In this document: positions 18,033-25,721 of the stretch, piece after piece
Layout: every line of letters starts with the position of its first letter
How positions within the stretch are numbered: position 1 is the stretch's first letter
NCBI RefSeq assembly: GCF_016908325.1
Contig: NZ_JAFBDR010000034.1
Location: 1-36,298 of the forward strand
Length of the DNA stretch: 36,298 nt
From: Aquibacillus albus
GTDB lineage: Bacteria; Bacillota; Bacilli; Bacillales; Amphibacillaceae
Direction of reading: 5' to 3'
Notes under the pieces: generated by a model
Told to the model about the DNA's origin: nothing
What the model saw: the letters and a program-made list of their open reading frames with translations, nothing else
The model's database searches: none
Program-made: the position numbers and the translations under genes

Positions 18033-18062
18033 AAAGATTGGAAGGGAAAAGGGGGAAGAAAT

Positions 18063-19811
18063 TTGGATTGGGTTGATACGTATGAAAAATGGAGACAGTT
18101 TGATGAGCTGGATAGTTGGTTGAAAATCCAATTATACCAGTTAGAGAAAGATTTAAAACAGCTAGAGGATTGCTTCTATAAGAATTTAACATTTGGAACA
18201 GGTGGGATGCGAGGGGAAATTGGTCCTGGCCCAAATCGGATGAATAAGTTTACCGTTAGAAAAGCGACGGAAGGCTTGGCACGATATATGGAGGAAAAAA
18301 GTGTTTACGCTCGTGTTCGAGGTGTTGTCATTGCTTATGATTCCCGACTGAAATCAGAGGAGTTTGCTTTGGAAGCAGCTAAAACGCTTGGGCTGCATGG
18401 CATTCCTACATACTTGTTTGATAAGCTTTGTCCGACACCAATCCTTTCTTTTGCGATTCGACATTTAAATGCTTATGCAGGGATTGTAATTACGGCTAGT
18501 CACAATCCACCAGAATATAACGGGTTTAAGGTGTACGGTCCAGATGGCGGACAGCTTCCCCCAAAGGAAGCTGATCTTTTAACGGAAAAAGTAAAGGAAG
18601 TAAAAGATGAATTGGCCGTTAACGTAGCGGATGAAAAAGAATTAACGCATTTACAATTATTAACGATTCTTGACGATGAGGTAGAACAAGCGTATATGGC
18701 GGAAGTGAAAAAGCTCGTTGTCCAACCAGATTTGATTAAGAAAATGGCTAAAGAATTGTGCATTGTTTATACGCCATTACATGGGACTGGAAATATTCCG
18801 GTGAGAGAGGGTCTAAAAGCAATTGGATTTTCTAATGTCCACGTTGTTGCGGAACAGGAGTCACCAGATCCTACTTTTGCAACGGTAAATTCTCCAAACC
18901 CAGAAGAACACGCAGCATTTGAGTTGGCGATAAAGGATGGCAAGAAGCTACAGGCGGATATTTTACTAGGAACAGACCCAGATGCGGATCGAGTCGGGGT
19001 AGCAGTTAAAAACAAACAAGGGAATTACCAAGTATTAACGGGAAATCAGGTTGGAGCATTAATCTTAAATTATTTAGTCACACAAAAATACAAAAAAGGA
19101 GAGCTGCCAAGTAACAGCACGGTATTAAAAACGATTGTTACGTCTGAATTAGGTCGAGATATTGCTAGCGATTTTGGACTAGAAACGATCGATACGTTAA
19201 CTGGATTTAAGTTTATTGGGGAAAAAATAAAAGAATTTGAAGAAACAAAGAATAAGTGCTTTTTGTTTGGCTATGAGGAAAGTTATGGCTATTTAATCGG
19301 TAATTTTGTTCGAGATAAAGACGCAGTACAATCCTGTACAATGATAGCAGAAGTAGCAGCTTATTATAAATCAAATGGAATGACGCTATATCAAGGGTTG
19401 CTAGAAATTTTTGAAAAGTATGGCTATTATCTGGAAGATTTACAATCCATAACATTGAAAGGCAAAGACGGGGCAGAGCAAATTGAAAGCATAATGACAA
19501 GCTTCCGAGAAAATCCGCCATCAGAAATCGGAAAAAGTAAAATAGAGGTCATTGAAGATTATCAAACTGGTAAACGAAACTTTGTAGAGCATAACGAAAT
19601 AGAAACGATGGATTTGCCACATTCGAATGTGTTGAAATACAAGCTATCTGATGGCTCTTGGTTTTGCTTGCGACCATCTGGAACTGAACCGAAAATTAAA
19701 TTTTATTTTGGAGTAAAAGGAGATACGATGATCGAAAGTGAAGCCCAGCTAGAGTTGATAATAGAAAGTGTTATGGATCGAGTAAGAGTCTTGGCAAAGG
19801 AAGTAGTTTAA
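18063..19811 (+). CDS. pgcA: Alpha-phosphoglucomutase
   Basis: This enzyme interconverts glucose 6-phosphate and glucose 1-phosphate, feeding UDP-glucose synthesis for wall polymers, glycolipid and exopolysaccharide. The active-site phosphoserine is S146 in TASHNP. The metal loop GTDPDADRVG, the sugar-binding GYEESYGYL and the phosphate-binding RPSGTEPKIKFYF are all intact. At 582 residues it matches B. subtilis PgcA. The start is TTG, preceded by GGGGGAAG, and the resulting MDW...YEKW N-terminus fits the family. The gene follows galE by 30 bp and ends at a good terminator. Confidence 0.95.
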   Translation: MDWVDTYEKWRQFDELDSWLKIQLYQLEKDLKQLEDCFYKNLTFGTGGMRGEIGPGPNRMNKFTVRKATEGLARYMEEKSVYARVRGVVIAYDSRLKSEEFALEAAKTLGLHGIPTYLFDKLCPTPILSFAIRHLNAYAGIVITASHNPPEYNGFKVYGPDGGQLPPKEADLLTEKVKEVKDELAVNVADEKELTHLQLLTILDDEVEQAYMAEVKKLVVQPDLIKKMAKELCIVYTPLHGTGNIPVREGLKAIGFSNVHVVAEQESPDPTFATVNSPNPEEHAAFELAIKDGKKLQADILLGTDPDADRVGVAVKNKQGNYQVLTGNQVGALILNYLVTQKYKKGELPSNSTVLKTIVTSELGRDIASDFGLETIDTLTGFKFIGEKIKEFEETKNKCFLFGYEESYGYLIGNFVRDKDAVQSCTMIAEVAAYYKSNGMTLYQGLLEIFEKYGYYLEDLQSITLKGKDGAEQIESIMTSFRENPPSEIGKSKIEVIEDYQTGKRNFVEHNEIETMDLPHSNVLKYKLSDGSWFCLRPSGTEPKIKFYFGVKGDTMIESEAQLELIIESVMDRVRVLAKEVV

Positions 19812-19840
19812 ATAAGAACCTTACCATTTAGTAAAGAATG

Positions 19841-19882
19841 AAAAAGTAGTGAGTCGTAGTAATCAGGACTTGCTACTTTTTT
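19841..19882 (+). terminator. Rho-independent terminator after pgcA
   Basis: AAAAAGTAG (19841-19849) pairs with CTACTTTTT (19873-19881). AGTC and GACT form a second inner helix, and T residues follow. It closes the galE-pgcA transcript. Confidence 0.8.
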
Positions 19883-19961
19883 ATTTTTGAGATTCATCGT
19901 GTGAGATCTGGATTTCGCACTTTTTTTGATAGTAGATTTCAAAAGAGAGAGGTAAAAGAGC

Positions 19962-20639
19962 GTGAACAAACATACTGTACTGATTGCTCAGGACCAAGGA
20001 CTTTTCCGAGATATGATGACTAGTATTATTAATGACATGGAAGCGTTTAAAGTAATTGGAGCTGTCTCAAACGGAAAAGAAGTAATCGAGTTAATAGAAA
20101 ACGTACAAGTGATTCCATATTTGTGCTTGCTTGATATTAATTTGGAGCAACAAGAGGAAATGGCCTGCACGAAATGGTTGAAGAAAAATTACCCAACGAT
20201 AAAAGTAGTCCTAACAACAGCTTATAAAGAACAAACATGTATAGAGGAGATTATTTCTGCAAGGGCTGACGGCTATATTTTTAGAGGTTCAGGAATAGAC
20301 CAGTTTCAACAAGCACTTCGTTTTATTACGGAAGGTCAATTTGTAGCACCTACAAATCTAGTTCACCAATTTTCTAAAAGATTATCCAAACTACAAAAAC
20401 TAGAAGAGCAACGAAGCCTCGATTATTATAAAAAACTTTTTCATGATTATGATGACTTGAGCGAAAGAGACTTAAGGATTATCCAGTATATGGGCAGTGG
20501 CTTTTCAAATCAAATGATTGCGGATGACTTAGATCTCAATGTAGGTACAGTAAAAAATTATATTTCTATTATTTATAAGAAGCTAAACATTAGCAATCGG
20601 AGGGAACTAAAGGAGCTGTTACCGAAGTTTATTAGTTAA
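19962..20639 (+). CDS. Orphan NarL/FixJ-family response regulator
   Basis: This 225-residue protein has a receiver domain followed by a LuxR/GerE HTH. The phosphoacceptor is D58 in CLLDINL, and the switch Thr lies in VLTTAY. Two positions are unusual. The N-terminal acidic pair is reduced to Q10-D11, and the normally invariant Lys is R108 (GYIFRGSG). It may therefore be phosphorylated poorly or work unphosphorylated. The HTH near residues 160-220 (LSERDLRIIQYMGSG...VGTVKNYI) is intact and similar to that of the large regulator at 11086. It starts at GTG after GAGAGAGG. No histidine kinase is adjacent. The 42-bp repeat array follows. Confidence 0.85.
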   Translation: MNKHTVLIAQDQGLFRDMMTSIINDMEAFKVIGAVSNGKEVIELIENVQVIPYLCLLDINLEQQEEMACTKWLKKNYPTIKVVLTTAYKEQTCIEEIISARADGYIFRGSGIDQFQQALRFITEGQFVAPTNLVHQFSKRLSKLQKLEEQRSLDYYKKLFHDYDDLSERDLRIIQYMGSGFSNQMIADDLDLNVGTVKNYISIIYKKLNISNRRELKELLPKFIS

Positions 20640-20678
20640 TTTTTTTATAAGAGCGGGTATGCTGTGGCATCGCCCGAA

Positions 20679-20900
20679 TGATGCACAGGGATTGAGGGCT
20701 TTCTCTCACACTAGCTCGCTTATGCGCAGGAATTGTGGATTTGTTCTCACACTCGGATCGTTTATGTGCACGAATCCTGAATTTACGCTCACTGTGACCT
20801 CGAATATGCGCACTAATCCTGGAGTTTCTCTCACTGTGACCTCGAATATGCGCACCAATATTGGAGTTGCTCTCACTCCAGCCTCGTTTATGAACACCTG
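20679..20900 (+). repeat. 42-bp minisatellite, about five units
   Basis: CTCAC anchors recur ending at 20709, 20750, 20792, 20834 and 20876, giving steps of 41, 42, 42 and 42 bases. Each unit carries a TATGCGCA-type core and ends in a variable TTGGAGTT-type segment. A partial unit precedes the first anchor. Units 3 and 4 are nearly identical, so recent duplication is likely. Because 42 is a multiple of 3, the array is open in several frames and produces spurious ORFs on both strands. Copies in other places and orientations lie at 25623-25690 and 31661-31742. The rest of the 400-base gap before the SLH gene shows only AT-rich sequence. Confidence 0.85.
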
Positions 20901-21040
20901 TTCGAATTATTCTAACTCCTGATGACAGTCACTCCTCATTTTTTCCAATACTATGGTAATAATTACGCATTTCTATTTTTTCTATTAAACTATAAAATAA
21001 TTCTAGTAGTATTTTATAAAAAATAGGGGGAATCTCGGGG

Positions 21041-22165
21041 ATGGGTAAATTTAAAAACATATTAATAGCATCAGTTGCTGTGACTTCATTAATTGGAGCA
21101 GTAGTACCTTCTGTATTCGCAAATAGTGAATCTCCTGTAACTTTTACAGATGTACCAGAGGGTAGTTCACACTATGATGCGATTTATACATTAGTGAACG
21201 ATGGGATAATTACTGGATATCCAGATAAAACGTTTAAACCGAACGATAAGCTAAGCCGTGCCAATGCTGCAGTTCTATTCTCCAACACTTTTGGACTAAT
21301 ATTACCTGGAAAATCTACGGTAACAGACTATTTTAGTGATGTTTCCGCAACACATCCGTACGCTGCAGAAATTGCGGCTGTATATGAAGCAGGTATTTTT
21401 AAAGGAGCGAATGGTGCGTTCCAAATTAATAGCCAGTTAACGAGAGAAGCAATGGCTTCAACGCTTGTTAATGCATTCTTATTGGAGGGTACTGGTGAGG
21501 ATATTGATGTCAACTTAGATAATGTATCCGATACACATAAAGAGAATGTGAAAATATTAGCGCAATTAGGGATTACGAATCAATTGGCTGATTTCCATCC
21601 AAAGGATCCGGTTACCCGTGGTCAATTTGCTACCTTCCTGGATAAATCAATGAAAGCATCTGATTTTGAATTTATTGCAGAAGAGATTTACCCATTTGCA
21701 GTAGCAGATGAAACGACGAAGGAATTATATGTATTAGCTCTTCTTAGGACGTACAATGAAGGTGACGTCGGTACAATTTCTGTTTATGGTTATGATGAAA
21801 ATGGAAATGTAGCAGAAGAACCTGTTTTTATTGGGGAAGATATTGAGATTGTTGATAATGTGGTAGAAGCTATTTTTGACGCATCCAACTTGAAGTATGG
21901 TGATTATTTAGCTGAAATTACAGTTGGTGACGTAACCACTGAAATGGAACTAGCTATTGAATTTACAGAAGTAGATCAAGTAGTAAACGCAGTAAATACA
22001 GCAGATACAGAAGAACAGCTTTTAACAGCTTTAGACAACGACTACTTTTATGATGTAGATCCTAATCTTATAGCTGAATACCGTGCAGAACTAGGCGCGG
22101 ACACGACAGCATTTGATTTGGCAGTCGAAATCCAAACAATTATTGACGAAATCAACGAACGATGA
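21041..22165 (+). CDS. Secreted S-layer-homology (SLH) domain protein
   Basis: A 374-residue cell-surface protein. Residues 1-27 form a signal peptide with a KFK start, a hydrophobic core and cleavage after SVFA. Three SLH modules follow at about 32-80, 93-140 and 152-205. They show FTDVPEGSSHYDAI, GYPDKTFKPNDKLSRANAA, FSDVSATHPYAAEI and FHPKDPVTRGQFATFL, the type that binds pyruvylated secondary wall polymer. The remaining 170 residues are acidic, with a beta-rich segment and a helical end, and match no family I recognise. The ATG follows a G-rich site (TAGGGGGAAT). It is monocistronic and ends at a terminator. It may anchor to the wall or serve as an adaptor. Confidence 0.85.
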   Translation: MGKFKNILIASVAVTSLIGAVVPSVFANSESPVTFTDVPEGSSHYDAIYTLVNDGIITGYPDKTFKPNDKLSRANAAVLFSNTFGLILPGKSTVTDYFSDVSATHPYAAEIAAVYEAGIFKGANGAFQINSQLTREAMASTLVNAFLLEGTGEDIDVNLDNVSDTHKENVKILAQLGITNQLADFHPKDPVTRGQFATFLDKSMKASDFEFIAEEIYPFAVADETTKELYVLALLRTYNEGDVGTISVYGYDENGNVAEEPVFIGEDIEIVDNVVEAIFDASNLKYGDYLAEITVGDVTTEMELAIEFTEVDQVVNAVNTADTEEQLLTALDNDYFYDVDPNLIAEYRAELGADTTAFDLAVEIQTIIDEINER

Positions 22166-22199
22166 AAATCGGGTGGTGCCTGGCGCCACCCGATTTTTT
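22165..22199 (+). terminator. Terminator of the SLH gene, containing a GGTGCC-type palindrome
   Basis: AAAATCGGGTGG (22165-22176) pairs with CCACCCGATTTT (22186-22197) and a T-run continues. The apex holds TGCCTGGCG, so the stem top reads as a GGTGCC/GGCGCC palindrome, a repeat type seen again at 33719 and 36199. Confidence 0.85.
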
Positions 22200-22306
22200 A
22201 TCGTAATTTGTCGTATTGAGTTCTGCTATTTCAATGGGTAAACGAAACCGTTCAAACACCCAAGTGTCCTCCCAGCAAAGACAATCCCCCCATTTTGTCC
22301 ACAAGC

Positions 22307-22319
22307 GGGGTCAGACCCC
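22307..22319. repeat. GGGGTC/GACCCC palindromic repeat
   Basis: A single GGGGTCAGACCCC copy lies in the gap between the SLH gene terminator and the solute-binding lipoprotein gene. No gene was seen in this gap. Confidence 0.7.
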
Positions 22320-22437
22320 TTTATGTATCCTTTATACTTCATCTTTTCTTTACGGTGTGTTTAAGTTGGTTTAATAATTTGTTGTTATGCTTTTTGTGGG
22401 TGGGTACATATTAATGATTTACTTGGGGGATTTTTTC

Positions 22438-23802
22438 ATGAAGAGGTGGGCAGGGTTATTTTTCGTATTATTTATTTTGGTGAGTGGTTGTGTGCAGGCA
22501 TCTGAGCGACCGGATGGGAAACCAAACGGACAAGATAATAATAATCAATCTCAAGCAGCAAATGAGCAAGAAGAAGTTCAGTTGACTTATTTTAGCCGGT
22601 ACCCGGAAATGGAGAAAACAAATCAACGGTTAATTGATGCATTTGAAGAAAAAAATCCACATATTCAAATTGAGTTAAAAAGCTATGCGCCTCTTAGTTA
22701 TTGGTCGAAAATTAGTGCAATGGCAGCGGCGGGAAGTGCACCAGATGTGTTTGATATGAATTCTGACTTCGTCGACGAGTGGGCTTCAAAAGGATTTCTA
22801 TATAATTTGCAAGACTTTGTTGACAACGATATAAATAAGGAAGATTACTTTACCAGTGTATTTGATGCTGTTCGGTACCCTGATAAGGAAACAGGAGATA
22901 TGTATGCTTTTCCTTATGCTTGGGTAACAACGGTTCTTTATTATAACAAGGATATGTTTGATGAAGCTGGCTTGGAATATCCGACAAAAGAGTGGACATG
23001 GGATGAGTTTTTACATGCTGCCCAAACACTTACGTTGGATACGAATAACGATGGGAGAACAGATCAATATGGTTTTTGGCTTTATGGACGCTATGCCCAT
23101 ATTGAACCATGGATTTATCAAAACGACGGGCTAATTTTAAATAACGAAAAAACTGAATTTGCAATGGATGATAATGCGAGAGAGGCAGTGAAATTCTTAA
23201 CTAATCTGACGGCGGAACATAAAGTTTCACCGAAGCCGATGGAAATGCAAGGTACAAATCAGTCAGATATATTTCCGTTGGGTACAGCTGCTATGTGGGT
23301 GGATGGTTCTTGGAACATTGAAAACAACAGGAATATTATTAATGGTCAGTTTGATTGGGGCATTTCCACTGTTCCAAGAGGGAATAACTGGAAAGAAGAT
23401 GTGGCCTATGGTTGGCCAGATAACATTGCCATTTTTAATGAAACAGACCATCCGCAAGAGGCTTGGGAATTTATCAAATTTATGACAGGGAAAGAACGTA
23501 CTGTTGAAAATTATACTGGAGGACAAGTGCCGGTTTTTAAAGAAGCTGCGATCAGTGATGAGTGGCTTGAAAAAGATAAACTGCCTGATAATAAATCAAT
23601 CATTTTAGAGCAAGGAGAATTGGTAGTCCGTAACTCTTTTACTAGAAATTGGGCTGAGTGGCGCGGATATGGAACAGCTGAAGGATCTGGAATGAACGGA
23701 GAAGTAGATCAAATTCTAGATGGTAAAAAAACGTTTGATGAAGCGATGGATAGTTTAGAGAAATATGCAAATGAAGTTCTCGAACAAGCGTATCAAAACT
23801 AA
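22438..23802 (+). CDS. Sugar ABC transporter substrate-binding lipoprotein
   Basis: A 454-residue extracellular binding protein of the carbohydrate-uptake (CUT1-like) type. The N-terminus is a lipoprotein signal with lipobox LVSGC; C18 would be lipidated. An Asn/Gln-rich linker then leads into the bilobal domain (VQLTYFSRYPEMEKTNQRL, GSAPDVFDMNSDFVDEWA, WAVD-like AAMWVDGSW, AWEFIKFMTG). The frame extends up to 22387, but ATG 22438 has GGGGGA 7 bases upstream and places the lipobox correctly. No permease or ATPase genes are nearby, so it must pair with components encoded elsewhere. The next gene lies 247 bp away. The likely ligand is an oligosaccharide, judging by the surrounding glycosidases. 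Confidence 0.9.
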   Translation: MKRWAGLFFVLFILVSGCVQASERPDGKPNGQDNNNQSQAANEQEEVQLTYFSRYPEMEKTNQRLIDAFEEKNPHIQIELKSYAPLSYWSKISAMAAAGSAPDVFDMNSDFVDEWASKGFLYNLQDFVDNDINKEDYFTSVFDAVRYPDKETGDMYAFPYAWVTTVLYYNKDMFDEAGLEYPTKEWTWDEFLHAAQTLTLDTNNDGRTDQYGFWLYGRYAHIEPWIYQNDGLILNNEKTEFAMDDNAREAVKFLTNLTAEHKVSPKPMEMQGTNQSDIFPLGTAAMWVDGSWNIENNRNIINGQFDWGISTVPRGNNWKEDVAYGWPDNIAIFNETDHPQEAWEFIKFMTGKERTVENYTGGQVPVFKEAAISDEWLEKDKLPDNKSIILEQGELVVRNSFTRNWAEWRGYGTAEGSGMNGEVDQILDGKKTFDEAMDSLEKYANEVLEQAYQN

Positions 23803-23828
23803 TAGATTTAAGAGGCTGTCTTTGGTGA

Positions 23829-23841
23829 GGGGTCTGTCCCC
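23829..23841. repeat. Variant GGGGTC/TCCCC palindromic repeat
   Basis: GGGGTCTGTCCCC resembles the GGGGTCTGACCCC repeat with one substitution and combines it with a TGTCCC half. It lies after the binding-protein gene. GTATAATGG occurs about 30 bases downstream, and a GTATAATGG also follows the copy near the right end of the window. Confidence 0.6.
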
Positions 23842-23963
23842 TTTACTGCATGTTAGACAAAGTCCGTGTATAATGGAAAAAAGTTGGTTTAAAGGATGAA
23901 TTTTGATAGATTAAAAGGATAATCAATTTCATCATACTTATTTATCGTCATTAGGATACAACA

Positions 23964-23993
23964 TATAGTTGGATTTACCCTTTTCCAACTATA
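23964..23993. promoter_or_regulatory. 10-bp inverted repeat before the HAD gene
   Basis: TATAGTTGGA (23964-23973) pairs perfectly with TCCAACTATA (23984-23993). There is no T-run, so an operator or an mRNA leader hairpin is more likely than a terminator. It lies 56 bases before the ATG of the HAD gene. Confidence 0.45.
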
Positions 23994-24049
23994 TTGTAGA
24001 GATATGGCTTGATATTGTAATGATGAGATTGACTCAGGAAGGTGAAAAA

Positions 24050-24694
24050 ATGAAAACGATTATTTTTGATTTTGATGGAACAATTGCCGATACATTGCCG
24101 GTTATTTTTGATGCGTTTAAAAAGGTGTTTAAAACGTATGAAAATAAGGATCTTAGCTCTGAAGATGTTAAAGCAATGTTTGGACTTGCTGAGGAAGAGA
24201 TGATAAGGGTCAATTTTTCGAGCAAGGAAAGGGTGGAAGAAGCAATCGAAACTCTGTTTCACCACTATGAAGAACAACATGATACGTTAGTCGAGCGATC
24301 GTCCGCCATGGAAGAGCTGTTGAAGTTCATCCAATCAAAAGAGATAAAGCTTGCTGTTTTCACAGGGAAGGGGAGAAGGGGTTTAGACATTTCGCTAGCA
24401 AAATTAAATCTAGCATCCTATTTTGATGTGGCGATTACTGGCGATGATGTCGAGCACCCGAAACCACACCCTGAAGGATTGTACAAAATACTAGATTTAT
24501 TAGATACTCCAAAGGAAGAAGCGATGATGATTGGGGACAGTAATGCTGATATCGAAGCAGGGAAAAGTGCTGGTGTGACTACTGTTGCCGTTCAATGGCT
24601 ATCCCACTTTCAATCAGATACATATACAACCGATCCGGATCATCAATTTAAGGACATTTATCAATTTCAGCAGTATCTGGAAAAAGTACTTTAA
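24050..24694 (+). CDS. HAD-superfamily phosphatase (phosphoglycolate-phosphatase-like)
   Basis: A 214-residue hydrolase for a small phosphorylated metabolite, probably a sugar phosphate. Motif I is IFDFDGT (nucleophile D7 and D9), motif II is VFTGKG, the motif III Lys lies in EHPKPHPE, and motif IV is MIGDSNADIEAG. The helical cap between motifs I and II fits subclass I. The frame is open from a TTG at 23969, but ATG 24050, with GGAAGGTG just upstream, puts the DxD motif where it belongs. It is 23 bp ahead of a GH43-like gene and so may dispose of or salvage a sugar phosphate formed in the same pathway. Confidence 0.88.
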   Translation: MKTIIFDFDGTIADTLPVIFDAFKKVFKTYENKDLSSEDVKAMFGLAEEEMIRVNFSSKERVEEAIETLFHHYEEQHDTLVERSSAMEELLKFIQSKEIKLAVFTGKGRRGLDISLAKLNLASYFDVAITGDDVEHPKPHPEGLYKILDLLDTPKEEAMMIGDSNADIEAGKSAGVTTVAVQWLSHFQSDTYTTDPDHQFKDIYQFQQYLEKVL

Positions 24695-24717
24695 TTTTTA
24701 TAAGAAAGGGATGCTTT

Positions 24718-25605
24718 ATGGTAAAAAACAAGGATATTCAAATACGTGATCCATTCGTGTTTGTAAATGAAGAAGAAGAAACCTATTATTTGTTTGGCAG
24801 TACCGATGAAAATATTTGGGGAGCAGGAACAGGGTTTGATGTCTATATTGGAAAGGACCTGGAAAATTGGGAAGGGCCTTTTCCAGTGTTTCGAAGAGAT
24901 GACTCCTTTTATTCAGAGGAAAATTTTTGGGCGCCAGAGGTACATAAATATCAGGACAAATACTATATGTTTGCAACATTTTTGCGGAAGGACAATGGAA
25001 AGCGTGGGACTGCTATCCTCATATCGGAGAGCTTGAGGGGTCCTTTTATTCCGCATAGTGAGGGTCCGGTAACACCGAAAGAATGGTTTTCTTTGGATGG
25101 CACCTTACATATCGATCAACAGGGTGAACCGTGGATGGTCTTTTGTCATGAATGGGTGCAGGTAGGTGATGGTGAAATTTGTGCACAAAAGCTAACAAAG
25201 GATTTGAAAACGACAGTTGGTGAACCAATTGTGCTTTTCACTGCTTCTGATGCGCCGTGGCCGACGTCCTTTGAACATCCGAAGCGCCAAACGATGAAAA
25301 ACTATGTGACAGATGGTCCGTTTTTATTTCATGCAGATAATGGAGATTTGCTGATGCTTTGGGCGAGTTTTATTGATAACGTTTACGCACAAGGAATTTC
25401 TAGATCAACTACTGGGGACGTTACAGGTCCTTGGGAGCATGAATCAGAACCGATTTATTCGAAGGATGGTGGACACGGCATGATTTTTCGTGATTTACAA
25501 GGTCAGCTCATGCTAACCTTACATTCACCAAACAAAACCCCATTAGAAAGACCGATTTTTATACCGATTAAAGATGAGAATGGGAAAATCTCTGTAAAAA
25601 GATAG
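24718..25605 (+). CDS. Cytoplasmic GH43-family glycosidase
   Basis: A 295-residue single-domain five-bladed beta-propeller enzyme, probably an alpha-L-arabinofuranosidase or beta-xylosidase. The general base is D11 in IRDPFVF. The pKa-modulating Asp lies in FSLDGTLHID, and the third acidic site lies in YVTDGPFLF, where this subfamily seems to have Asp-Gly-Pro instead of the more usual Glu-Gly-Pro. NFWAPEVHKY and the GGHGMIF strand are also typical. There is no signal peptide. The ATG follows AAAGGG. It sits between the HAD phosphatase and a six-hairpin glycosidase, all on one strand, suggesting an oligosaccharide breakdown operon. Confidence 0.85.
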   Translation: MVKNKDIQIRDPFVFVNEEEETYYLFGSTDENIWGAGTGFDVYIGKDLENWEGPFPVFRRDDSFYSEENFWAPEVHKYQDKYYMFATFLRKDNGKRGTAILISESLRGPFIPHSEGPVTPKEWFSLDGTLHIDQQGEPWMVFCHEWVQVGDGEICAQKLTKDLKTTVGEPIVLFTASDAPWPTSFEHPKRQTMKNYVTDGPFLFHADNGDLLMLWASFIDNVYAQGISRSTTGDVTGPWEHESEPIYSKDGGHGMIFRDLQGQLMLTLHSPNKTPLERPIFIPIKDENGKISVKR

Positions 25606-25622
25606 CTGCTGTAACGAGTGCG

Positions 25623-25690
25623 TTGCGCATAAGCCGAATGAAGGTGAGAGAAAATCGCGGTGTGGTGCGCATAACGCCGTCGAGAGAATC
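25623..25690 (-). repeat. Two inverted-orientation units of the 42-bp TGCGCATA family
   Basis: GCGCAT occurs at 25625-25630 and again at 25667-25672, exactly 42 bases apart. Each is followed by a GAGAG(A)A-type segment. This matches the reverse complement of the array at 20679-20900. It fills the gap before the six-hairpin glycosidase gene and adds a false 33-codon extension to it. Confidence 0.75.
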
Positions 25691-25721
25691 CCTGGCAAAT
25701 AGATTAACAGGAGGAGTAGAG

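Noticed and set aside
17848-18234. 128-residue antisense frame across the galE-pgcA junction
   Set aside because: Both sense genes are well supported by motifs, and the antisense frame has no domain or ribosome binding site.
20679-20900. Possible CRISPR array
   Set aside because: The whole 42-bp unit is repeated without unique spacers, and no cas genes are present.
20659-20922. 87-residue frame with repeated TVTSNMRTN-type peptides
   Set aside because: It is the translation of the 42-bp minisatellite, which is open in several frames on both strands; the same repeat occurs as untranslated copies elsewhere.
23969-24049. N-terminal extension of the HAD protein from a TTG
   Set aside because: It runs through an inverted repeat and places the DxD nucleophile motif too far from the N-terminus; ATG 24050 has a good ribosome binding site.
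24718-25605. Loss of the catalytic Glu in the cytoplasmic GH43
   Set aside because: The TDGPF form looks like a subfamily variant rather than a broken active site, so inactivity is not claimed.
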